The translations under genes were made by a program, and so were the position numbers. Below, piece after piece: positions 48,008-55,840 of a stretch of DNA of 64,000 bases. Source of the DNA: Colwellia hornerae (lineage in GTDB: Bacteria; Pseudomonadota; Gammaproteobacteria; Enterobacterales; Alteromonadaceae); contig NZ_VOLR01000015.1 in the NCBI RefSeq assembly GCF_007954355.1, positions 1-64,000 of the forward strand, in the 5' to 3' direction. How positions within the stretch are numbered: the stretch's first letter is position 1; each line of letters opens with the position of its first letter. Below the pieces are notes generated by a model. The model searched no databases. It was given only the letters and a program-made list of their open reading frames with translations, and was not told the origin of the DNA.

Positions 48008-49924
48008 CTATAAGTAGGTTTTGAAAAAACTTAAGTACTTATTAGATGCTTCAATGCGATTAGCTTTTTTACTAAAGCCGTGACCTTCATCGTCAAAGAC
48101 CAAATAGTCAACGAAAGTTCCACCGCTTCGAATAGACTCAACCATTTCATCACTTTCAATCTTTAATACTCTAGGGTCATTTTTACCTTGCACAACAAGT
48201 ACCGGACTTTTGACTTTATCACCAAAAAATACTGGAGAAATACTGCGTAAACGTTCTCTATCTGTACTGGGATCTCCTAACTCATCATAAAGAGACTGTC
48301 TAAATGCCTCCCAGTAGGGCGGAATACTTTCTAGCGTCCTGACCCAATTAGTGACACCAAAAATATTAACACCGACAGTAAACTCATCGGTAAATGCCAT
48401 GGCAGCCATGGTTAAATACCCGCCGTAACTTCCGCCAATAACCCCTATTCTATCTTTGTCGACCCAATCTAATGTCTGTAAATAATATTTATTATAGACA
48501 ACATCTTTTAAATCATGGTCACCGTGCTTCTTATCATCTAAATGAAAGAAGGTTTTACCATAGCCACTTGAACCACGGTTATTTATTCTAAAAATAGCGT
48601 AGCCGTTATTAACCAAATGCTGAATGGTAGCGGAATACCCTTTACGACTTTGACCTCCTGGACCTCCATGTATCCATACTAAAGCCGGGACTTTTTGTGT
48701 GGCGGCTTGTTTGGGTTTATATAAAATGCCAGGGATTTCTAAGCCATCAAAACTCTTAAAACGGACAATTTCGCCAACAACCAAGTTCTCTTCAATAATA
48801 TTAGGATTACCCGTGTTAGTTAAGCGCTTGATACTATTTGAACCTAGTTGATGAACATAGAGGTTAGATGGCGAGGTATCCGAATTGATATAAAAAATAA
48901 CTAGGCTGGCATCAGCTGAAAAGTTTACGCCACGTAAATCACCACTGGGCAATTTAGGAAGTGCTAAGGGGTGCTTTGTCTTTAGGTCAATAATTTCTAT
49001 TTTAGTTTGCGCATCGGCATTAACACCAGTGACTTGGTAGCGGCCATCTTTAGAGAAGTAAGTGAAACTAACGTCCCAATCTGCAGCGTAATTTAGTGTT
49101 TTTGTTTTTGCTTTTATATCATAAGCCCAAGCCTGTTTATATTCGCCAAATTCGTCTGTTGAATATATCAACTGCTTACTATCACCAGTAAAAGTGTAGG
49201 CACTGTGTTCAACATCACCCTGATGATCAGTGATAAGTACCGTTAATTCGTCTGCTTTGGTTAAGTCGGCTAAGTATAAGTTGGAGTCTGCATTGCTATT
49301 CGTTTTACTCAAAGCAATATATTGACCATTAGGGCTAATACTTTCGACTGAATAGCTAGCGCCATTTCGATAAATAAGTTCTCTTGAATAATCATCATTT
49401 TGATAACGATATACATCAAAAAACTTAGGGTCCCTTTCATTAGAGGCAACAAAAAACTGTTTATTATCTTCATGCCAACTAAGAAAATAAGCTTTTAAAT
49501 CTTTACCTGGGGTAAGGTCAGTTATGCTGCCTGATAATTCTCTTACATATAAATGATCTAATTCGTCACCGCCCTTGTCTGCGGTATAAAGAATTCTGTC
49601 GTCTTTAGGAAACCAACTGACCCCAAAAACAGAATCAAGGGTTGACTGAGTTAACTGTATTGGTGCTGAGCCATCAAGTGGCATTTTATAGGCATTAAAA
49701 ATACCTGTTTTATCATTACTGATCAAAACCGCACTGGCATCGGCATTAATTGATGAGCCAGAGACTGAGGTTGTTTTAAAGAACTCTTCGGCGCTATAGG
49801 TCTCAAAGACAGGTGTTTTTTCTTCGATAACGGCTTGTTTAACTACTTCTTCTGCGGGTTTAGAACAGGCAAAGAGTAATAGAGCTGTGCAAATTGTTGT
49901 TATCAATAGCGGAAACTTTATCAT
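48008..49924 (-). CDS. S9-family (prolyl oligopeptidase-like) lipoprotein peptidase
   Basis: 638 residues. The lipobox LFAC gives a lipidated Cys20. A seven-blade-like beta-propeller region (about 40-370) with WD40/TolB-type segments (VFGVSWFPKDDRILYTADKG) precedes an alpha/beta hydrolase domain with nucleophile S499 (GGSYGGYLTMAAM), D583 (QGKNDPRVL) and H615 (DDEGHGFSKK). The catalytic set is complete. It is predicted to cleave short peptides in the periplasm or at the membrane, as dipeptidyl or acylaminoacyl peptidases do. It is transcribed alone; the substrate preference is unknown. Confidence 0.9.
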   Translation of the reverse strand: MIKFPLLITTICTALLLFACSKPAEEVVKQAVIEEKTPVFETYSAEEFFKTTSVSGSSINADASAVLISNDKTGIFNAYKMPLDGSAPIQLTQSTLDSVFGVSWFPKDDRILYTADKGGDELDHLYVRELSGSITDLTPGKDLKAYFLSWHEDNKQFFVASNERDPKFFDVYRYQNDDYSRELIYRNGASYSVESISPNGQYIALSKTNSNADSNLYLADLTKADELTVLITDHQGDVEHSAYTFTGDSKQLIYSTDEFGEYKQAWAYDIKAKTKTLNYAADWDVSFTYFSKDGRYQVTGVNADAQTKIEIIDLKTKHPLALPKLPSGDLRGVNFSADASLVIFYINSDTSPSNLYVHQLGSNSIKRLTNTGNPNIIEENLVVGEIVRFKSFDGLEIPGILYKPKQAATQKVPALVWIHGGPGGQSRKGYSATIQHLVNNGYAIFRINNRGSSGYGKTFFHLDDKKHGDHDLKDVVYNKYYLQTLDWVDKDRIGVIGGSYGGYLTMAAMAFTDEFTVGVNIFGVTNWVRTLESIPPYWEAFRQSLYDELGDPSTDRERLRSISPVFFGDKVKSPVLVVQGKNDPRVLKIESDEMVESIRSGGTFVDYLVFDDEGHGFSKKANRIEASNKYLSFFKTYL

Positions 49925-50190
49925 GGGTGAAATCCTTTTGTTACGATGATCAAGAAACTAAGTCAGTTGCTTGTTTTTTGTTCTATACCAGTATAGTGCA
50001 TAAAATAGAGATTACTGATACGTTCTCAATAATGACAAAGTAGATAAACATAAATTGCTATAAGCGACACCAAACGAGGCATAAAATACACTTGATACAA
50101 AAACTCAGTAACTAATTTATTGATTTCCCTAGCCATCAATAGGGGATGTCGTATACCGTAGTAGTATTCAAACACTGATGGAAAATAACC

Positions 50191-51117
50191 TTGCAACCCA
50201 TTATTCAAATCACAGATGTTAACAAAGTATATGCGGGTGGTTTTCAAGCACTTAATAATATTAACTTATCAATAAAACCTGCTGAAATCTTTGCCTTGTT
50301 GGGGCCAAACGGTGCGGGTAAAACCACACTGATCAGTGCTATTTGCGGCATTGTTGATGCAACTTCTGGGCAAATCACGGTTGACGGTAAAGATATCGTC
50401 ACCGGTTACCGACATACACGAAGTCTTATTGGCTTAGTACCACAAGAGTTAACTACTGACGCCTTTGAAACGGTATGGACAACAGTTTCATTTAGTCGGG
50501 GGTTATTTGGCAAAAAACCGAATCCTGCTTTTATAGAAAAAACGCTAAAATCATTATCACTCTGGGATAAAAAAGATAACAAGATGATTGAGTTATCTGG
50601 TGGTATGAAACGACGAGTGATGATAGCAAAAGCGCTTTCTCATGAACCTGCTATTTTGTTTTTAGATGAACCAACCGCAGGTGTTGATGTAGAGCTGCGC
50701 AAAGATATGTGGCAACTGGTCAGAGAGTTACGCAACGACGGTGTCACTATTATTTTAACAACACATTATATTGAAGAGGCTGAGGAAATAGCAGACCGTA
50801 TTGGTGTCATTAAAAATGGCCAGCTCATTTTAGTTGAAGATAAAATAGCGTTAATGAATCAATTGGGTAAAAAGCAATTGATCCTCGATTTAAAAGAACC
50901 GTTAATTGAAATACCGGCGCAATTGACTGACTTTAATTTGCAGCTACAAAATGAAGGGATGCAATTAATTTATAGTTATGACACAACCGATGAGCACACA
51001 GGGATCTCTGCTTTACTTCAGCAATTGTCAGTAGCGGCTATTGCCTTTAAAGATATCAAAACAGATCAAAGTTCGTTAGAAGATATATTTGTTTCATTAG
51101 TAAGGGAAAAAACATGA
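50191..51117 (+). CDS. yadG: ABC transporter ATP-binding protein (YadG-like)
   Basis: 308 residues, the same length as E. coli YadG, from a TTG start (the nearby ATG at 50178 is out of frame). Walker [10 protein letters not shown] lies at 38-46, the signature LSGGMKRR at 135-142, and Walker B ILFLDEP with E160. The C-terminal extension after residue 220 ([19 protein letters not shown]) is typical of ABC-2 exporter ATPases. It overlaps the permease gene by four bases (ATGA), so the two are translationally coupled. It powers export by the YadH-like permease; the substrate is not established. Confidence 0.92.
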   Translation: MQPIIQITDVNKVYAGGFQALNNINLSIKPAEIFALLGPNGAGKTTLISAICGIVDATSGQITVDGKDIVTGYRHTRSLIGLVPQELTTDAFETVWTTVSFSRGLFGKKPNPAFIEKTLKSLSLWDKKDNKMIELSGGMKRRVMIAKALSHEPAILFLDEPTAGVDVELRKDMWQLVRELRNDGVTIILTTHYIEEAEEIADRIGVIKNGQLILVEDKIALMNQLGKKQLILDLKEPLIEIPAQLTDFNLQLQNEGMQLIYSYDTTDEHTGISALLQQLSVAAIAFKDIKTDQSSLEDIFVSLVREKT

Positions 51118-51875
51118 ATCGTTATGCTGTTGCGGCTATTTACAAGTTTGAAATGGCCAGGACTAAACGTACTATTTTTCAAAGTATTATTTCTCCCGTG
51201 ATTTCGACGTCACTTTATTTTGTTGTTTTCGGCTCTGCCATTGGCTCTCGAATTACTGAAATAGACGGTGTTAGCTACGGTGCTTTTATTGTACCTGGGT
51301 TAATTATGCTTTCGTTGTTAACACAAAGCATTTCTAACGCCTCATTTGGTATTTATTTCCCTAAATTTACCGGCACTATTTATGAACTACTTTCTGCTCC
51401 AGTATCTTCATTTGAGGTGCTGCTTGGTTATGTCGGTGCGGCAGCAACAAAATCAATTTTGCTAGCCTTGATTATTCTCGCAACAGCGCATTTCTTTGTG
51501 CCGCTGGAAATAGCTCATCCATTTTGGATGTTGTTTTTCTTAGTGATGACCGCTATCACCTTTAGTTTATTTGGGTTTATTATTGGCATCTGGGCAGATA
51601 ATTTTGAGAAACTACAAGTGATCCCACTTATTGTTATTACCCCACTCGTTTTTTTAGGGGGCACTTTTTATTCCGTCAGTATGTTGCCGCCGTTTTGGCA
51701 AACAGTAACGCAATTTAACCCGGTCTTTTATTTGATTAGTGGCTTTCGATGGAGTTTTTATGAAGTGGCTGACGTAAGTTTACTCACAAGCTTTTGTGTG
51801 ATGAGTGGCTTTTTAGCCTTTTGTTTATTAGCGGTTACTTGGATATTTAAAAGTGGTTATCAGATAAAACAATAA
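51114..51875 (+). CDS. yadH: ABC-2 type permease (YadH-like)
   Basis: 253 residues with six predicted membrane helices in the ABC-2 arrangement ([55 protein letters not shown]). [22 protein letters not shown] is the conserved late segment of the family. It overlaps the ATPase gene by four bases and forms the exporter with it. A 13-base piece of its 3' end (GGATATTTAAAAG at 51841) recurs at 52454, at the edge of the duplicated small-gene unit downstream. Confidence 0.92.
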   Translation: MNRYAVAAIYKFEMARTKRTIFQSIISPVISTSLYFVVFGSAIGSRITEIDGVSYGAFIVPGLIMLSLLTQSISNASFGIYFPKFTGTIYELLSAPVSSFEVLLGYVGAAATKSILLALIILATAHFFVPLEIAHPFWMLFFLVMTAITFSLFGFIIGIWADNFEKLQVIPLIVITPLVFLGGTFYSVSMLPPFWQTVTQFNPVFYLISGFRWSFYEVADVSLLTSFCVMSGFLAFCLLAVTWIFKSGYQIKQ

Positions 51876-51910
51876 TAGAGATAGTCTGTTTAAGCTATTT
51901 AATTAAAGTT

Positions 51911-51944
51911 ACTAAAGGTTTGTCCATTATGTACGACCTTTAGT
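51911..51944. terminator. Hairpin after yadH and after small gene 1
   Basis: ACTAAAGGT at 51911-51919 pairs with ACCTTTAGT at 51936-51944; GCTTTT follows on the plus strand. It lies between the converging yadH and small gene 1, so it can serve both. The same hairpin recurs at 52469-52503. Confidence 0.7.
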
Positions 51945-51951
51945 GCTTTTC

Positions 51952-52056
51952 TTAGGCGATAAAATATAGGGTTACTTTACCAAGTAACAATACAGTTAAG
52001 CCAAATCCTATATTCAACACCAGTTCACTGTTGAGTAATATTTTTAATGTTTTCAT
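51952..52056 (-). CDS. 34-residue single-helix membrane protein, copy 1
   Basis: Too short for standard gene callers. It runs MKTLKILLNSELVLN onward to a stop at 51952-51954. The mostly hydrophobic stretch from about residue 11 to 34 (VLNIGFGLTVLLLG, then KVTLYFIA) is a probable membrane helix. A Shine-Dalgarno GGAG lies seven bases before the ATG, and a hairpin follows the stop. A second copy at 52511-52615 differs at four of the first nine residues but is identical from residue 10 on, with only two silent base changes there. That pattern suggests selection on the protein. Its function is unknown; a small subunit or regulator of a membrane complex is possible. It is convergent with yadH. Confidence 0.7.
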   Translation of the reverse strand: MKTLKILLNSELVLNIGFGLTVLLLGKVTLYFIA

Positions 52057-52468
52057 AAAATTTCTCCACTCATTCGATTAACTTTATTATCTCGTCAAAA
52101 TTAATTTTATTAATATAAATAGTGTCGAGGCGGTATTATTGAGTAATACGAGATGTGTCGGGTGATGGTTTACTTTTAATTAAACTAAATGATGAGATAA
52201 TTTAAAACTGATTAAATCAGTTTTAAAATGCTTAACACTGACTACTTGCTGATAAATGCTATAATTTCACTTAATATTCATTGGGCTATTAATACCAGTC
52301 AATAATATTTAAGCTGTTATCTGTTAATAAGGTAATGAATTTTATATCTTAGCTGACGGTAAAAATATTGGGTTTACTGTCTATTTTGGGAAGAGTCATC
52401 ATCGCTGAAAGATTTTTATATCGCTAGATTCTTTTTTTTGTGGGGATTAAAAGGGATATTTAAAAGTT
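52057..52468. other. Spacer between the two small genes
   Basis: AT-rich, about 410 nt upstream of small gene 1, with a near-perfect palindrome at 52201-52227 (AAAACTGATTAAATCAGTTTT core) that could be an operator or terminator. No other open frame was found. Confidence 0.4.
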
Positions 52469-52503
52469 ACTAAAGGTTTTGTCCATTATGTACGACCTTT
52501 AGT
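52469..52503. terminator. Hairpin after small gene 2
   Basis: ACTAAAGGT at 52469-52477 pairs with ACCTTTAGT at 52495-52503, a copy of the hairpin at 51911 with one extra T in the loop. It follows the stop of small gene 2. Confidence 0.65.
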
Positions 52504-52510
52504 GCTTTTG

Positions 52511-52615
52511 TTAGGCGATAAAATATAGGGTTACTTTGCCAAGTAACAATACTGTTAAGCCAAATCCTATATTCAACACCAGTTCACTTTTGAGTAACAT
52601 TTTTGATATTTTCAT
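52511..52615 (-). CDS. 34-residue single-helix membrane protein, copy 2
   Basis: A paralogue of the gene at 51952-52056. It starts MKISKMLLKSELVLN and shares residues 10-34 exactly with copy 1. GGAG lies seven bases before the ATG (CGGAGAGG) and a hairpin follows the stop, so each copy keeps its own translation signal and transcript end. The N-terminal differences (T/I, L/S, I/M, N/K) may tune insertion or partner contacts. The copy lies in a unit duplicated from the yadH 3' region. Its function is unknown. Confidence 0.68.
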   Translation of the reverse strand: MKISKMLLKSELVLNIGFGLTVLLLGKVTLYFIA

Positions 52616-52759
52616 AAAACCTCTCCGCTTATTGAAATAAGTCTATTTAAACGAGATAAAAGGGCATAACAACAAATACTGTAAACCCTTTTTATTTTAC
52701 TCGTAATTAATGTAAAACTTAGCTAATAAAAATACAAGCTAAATTTTTTGTCACCAGCA

Positions 52760-54922
52760 TTATTCATTATGACCAAAAGTAATATTATCAAAGTAGCTTA
52801 CGGTATCGGCAGCTCTGCCGTCAGTAAATTCAGGGAAAACTATCACCGAGTCAATATTAATGGTTTCAGCCATACCAATACGGCTAGAAAAGTCAAAAGT
52901 AAGCTCTTCCCATTCATTGATTTTAGTATTAGGTACCTTGATTTCTGCTTGTGCCGCAGCGCCTACAGAGAATTTTAATGCCACATCACTGATAACGGAC
53001 TTATAAACCATTACTTTAACAATGCTATTGGTTGCGTCCATCGTAAAGGGTGTTGTATTGGCCGCCGTTGTTTCCGTACCTGCCCATGGCTGACCTGCCA
53101 TTCTAGCGGTAAACATAGCAACTGTTGCTGAGTCATTGACTGTTGATGAAGCTGGGTTGCCAACAAACTCTAAGGCAGGGTTATCATCATTTTCAAAGAC
53201 CGCCCAAACAAAATCACTGCCTAAACCTGTGGCTTCAAAGTCATATGGCGTTCCAACGGCAACAAAGTTACCTTCAGAGACTTCTTCAGCAGTAGGGGTG
53301 GTAAAATCATCAAAGTAGAAAGTCCAATTAGCGGCATCACTCGCGGCATCGCCCATCACGCCATTATCAAAAATTAGTGTAAGTCTGGTTTCACTTGTAC
53401 TAGTAGCGCCAGTAAAATCAAAGCTCAACTCTTCCCATCCTGAACCAGTATGGTTTGCTGTTCTTTCTGCATCCATATCGTCAAATTTAACTAAAACGGG
53501 TACAGCACGCGAAGCCCAAACTTTCATGATAACCATACTATTAGCCGGGATTGCAGCTGGTGTAGCCAATGTCATTGTTGAACCACCCCAAGTTTGACCC
53601 GCAGATTTTGTCATTTGACCCACTTGAGCGCTGGTATTAATACCCGTTGCATCTGGGTTGGCAAGCACAACGGCTGCGCCACCATCAAAGTCACTAAACG
53701 TATAGTTTTCAGGAGCAGCTTCAAAATCAGTAATACTTGTAGAGCCATCACCAACGACTTCTTTTTCAGCCGCAGCAGGTGTTGTTATTTCGTCATAATA
53801 GAAGGTCCAATCTGCGGCGTTTCCTTCAGCGTCGCCCATAGTGCCTAAATCAAATATCACAGTAACGCTGTCTACGGCGCCTGTTACATCATCAGCAAAG
53901 TCGTAGCTAAGATCTTCCCAACCCGTTCCTGCATGATCAACCGATATTTCTTTATTGATGCCTTCAAGTTTAAATAATACCGGTACAGCTCGAGCCGACC
54001 AAACTTTCATCGTGAAGGTGTTATCTTCTGCAGCCAAGGTAAGTGCGGTAGGCAGTGTTAATGTACTTCCCCCCCAATGTTGTCCAGCCAATTTTTGCAT
54101 TTCTACTACTTGGCTACTGGTATTAATGCCAGTAGCTTGTGGATTAGCCATCACAGTTGACATACCACCATCAAAATTATTGAAAGCATAGGTCTCTGCA
54201 GCACCTTCAAAAGCAATCATATTGCGGGTAACGACCACTTCTTCGGCAACAACAGTAATGGTAAATTTTTGCATAGTATCAACACTGCCGTCATTAACTG
54301 TCAGCGTAATTTCTGTAGCGGCAACATCGCCCGATGCTGGCGTACCTGATAATATACCGGTAGCATCATCGAAAGTTAACCAAGAAAGTGCTCCAGGAAT
54401 AGTTGCTGACATAGCAAGTGTATCGTTGTCTGCATCGGTCGCCATTAAAGTGTAAGAGTATGCCTGACCAACAGTCGCACCGGTAATACCTGCACTGGTT
54501 ATTACCGCTGCATTATTCGCTGGAACTGGAACAGTTACAGAAACAGTAAATGATTGAGTAATTTCATCAGTACCATCACTTACGGTTAAGGTAATTGCCG
54601 TATCTCCGGCATCACTATCTGCTGGCGTACCCGTTAAGCTTCCGGTTGCACTATCAAAAGTTAGCCAAGCGGGTAAATTTGTGGCTGACATTGTTAAAGT
54701 GTCACCATCGGCATCGCCAGCGACTAATGAGTAGCTATAAGTTGAACCTGACTCAATGGTTGTAACAGCTGTGCTGCTAATAGTCGGTGCGGAGTTGCTC
54801 ACTTCTATAACGTCAACAACTTTGGTATCGCTTGAACTTCCCCCACATGCAGATAAAGCTAAACCTAGGCTTAGGACGATTATGTTTTTGTTGAAGCTTT
54901 TTTTATTTTTTATATTAGTCAT
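52760..54922 (-). CDS. Surface lipoprotein with two Ig-like and three glycan-binding-type modules
   Basis: 720 residues. AGGGGATA precedes the ATG. The lipobox LSAC gives Cys26. Two putative Ig/cadherin-like domains (about 44-132 and 136-228; SATGSLTGTPADSDAG and DDATGILSGTPASGDV) lead to three related beta-sandwich modules (about 235-385, 398-545, 560-720). Modules 1 and 2 share FDGG, ANP.ATGINTS.QV, WGGST.TL and NWTFY.D; module 3 is more diverged, ending FDNITFGHNE. These resemble CBM4_9-type carbohydrate-binding folds, so it is probably a surface glycan-binding lipoprotein serving the adjacent laminarinase/TonB-receptor genes. No catalytic motif is seen. It is divergent from the GH16 lipoprotein gene. 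Confidence 0.75.
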   Translation of the reverse strand: MTNIKNKKSFNKNIIVLSLGLALSACGGSSSDTKVVDVIEVSNSAPTISSTAVTTIESGSTYSYSLVAGDADGDTLTMSATNLPAWLTFDSATGSLTGTPADSDAGDTAITLTVSDGTDEITQSFTVSVTVPVPANNAAVITSAGITGATVGQAYSYTLMATDADNDTLAMSATIPGALSWLTFDDATGILSGTPASGDVAATEITLTVNDGSVDTMQKFTITVVAEEVVVTRNMIAFEGAAETYAFNNFDGGMSTVMANPQATGINTSSQVVEMQKLAGQHWGGSTLTLPTALTLAAEDNTFTMKVWSARAVPVLFKLEGINKEISVDHAGTGWEDLSYDFADDVTGAVDSVTVIFDLGTMGDAEGNAADWTFYYDEITTPAAAEKEVVGDGSTSITDFEAAPENYTFSDFDGGAAVVLANPDATGINTSAQVGQMTKSAGQTWGGSTMTLATPAAIPANSMVIMKVWASRAVPVLVKFDDMDAERTANHTGSGWEELSFDFTGATSTSETRLTLIFDNGVMGDAASDAANWTFYFDDFTTPTAEEVSEGNFVAVGTPYDFEATGLGSDFVWAVFENDDNPALEFVGNPASSTVNDSATVAMFTARMAGQPWAGTETTAANTTPFTMDATNSIVKVMVYKSVISDVALKFSVGAAAQAEIKVPNTKINEWEELTFDFSSRIGMAETINIDSVIVFPEFTDGRAADTVSYFDNITFGHNE

Positions 54923-55627
54923 TTATATCCCCTATAAACTGTTCAATTGTCATTTAATTATTTGCAGCATTGGCAATATAAAACCAAGCTTGTGTCGTTA
55001 TACTTTGGTTTGTATATAGTGCCGTGCTGCTTAGTTGAAGGTACTCACTTGGCTAATTAAATTGCCAAACTTGTTCTTCTTTTATTATTTTATGATGCAT
55101 TTCTAGTTAAATTTAACTGAGATTAATCGTAGAAAAGCCAAAAATAAACTACAGTAAAAAGTGATACAAACAATCAGGAAACGGTGAGTCGTCCCTAATA
55201 TCATGGTCAAGTGGGTTTTTATTAAATTTGCACTAAAGTTGGGTCTTTATTGAACACTTTGGGTTTAAAGTGTACTGATTGTTAGTGTAAGGAGATAAAT
55301 AATAGCTTTTATCCGCTAATTGTTAGCGGTGTTTTACAGGTGACGGGCGATCTTATCGGGCAATTACCCCTTAAGATAATGCAGAGTATTTATTAGTGTG
55401 ATGTCAAGATACTAAGGTTTCACACTTATTAACTGGGTGTTTGTTGGTGTTAACTATTAAAAAGCTAATAGGTAAAGAGAGCACTAAGCTTAGTCTTCAT
55501 CATATTATATAGATGATGACTCAACTTGCTTTAAAGTTATATTCGATTCTTAATACAAAACCCAAGTAAAGCGGTAATTACAAAAGCCAAAAAGTTCATC
55601 AAAAAAAGTCGTTCGACCCTATTTTGT

Positions 55628-55703
55628 CCATTTCAACTTTGCACTATCCCATCTGACCGTATTTAAATGCTAATTAGTAAATCGTTGTGCTAAAAGATAT
55701 GCA
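55628..55703 (+). promoter_or_regulatory. Shared upstream element, copy 3, with candidate -10
   Basis: CCATTTCA at 55628-55635, core ATCCCAT and TGACCG at 55654-55659. It matches the 30691 copy over about 70 bases, including TGACCGTATTT and TTGTGCTAAAA. TATGCA at 55698 starts 39 nt after TGACCG. Confidence 0.6.
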
Positions 55704-55776
55704 GTTAATAACAGTATTTTGTTTACGATTGTATTTGTATTCACGTGAGCTTTGTAGATAAAAGAAGCGTATAGAT

Positions 55777-55812
55777 ATTATAAAAATGATTATAAAAATG
55801 ATTATAAATATT
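55777..55812 (+). repeat. 12-bp tandem repeat in the GH16 leader
   Basis: ATTATAAAAATG occurs at 55777-55788 and 55789-55800, followed by a third, imperfect ATTATAAATATT. It lies between the promoter element and the ribosome-binding site of the GH16 lipoprotein gene. Confidence 0.75.
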
Positions 55813-55840
55813 TGATTTGGATATCTCTAGGGGAGAAGAC

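Larger units (their letters stand above)
54923..55840. other. Divergent control region, 918 nt
   Basis: A long AT-rich region between the binding lipoprotein and GH16 genes. It contains the third copy of the shared upstream element (55628-55659) with a candidate -10 (TATGCA, 55698), a 12-bp tandem repeat in the leader (55777-55812), and a weak leftward match (TTGACCATGATATTAG, minus strand near 55210). No gene was found. Confidence 0.55.

Noticed and set aside
50026-50247. Minus-strand open frame over the start of yadG
   Set aside because: It overlaps the ATPase start on the opposite strand and has no recognisable features.
55190-55230. Fourth copy of the shared element on the minus strand upstream of the binding lipoprotein (TTGACCATGATATTAG, then GACTCACCG)
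   Set aside because: The match is partial and the spacing differs from the three clear copies, so it is mentioned only as a weak candidate.
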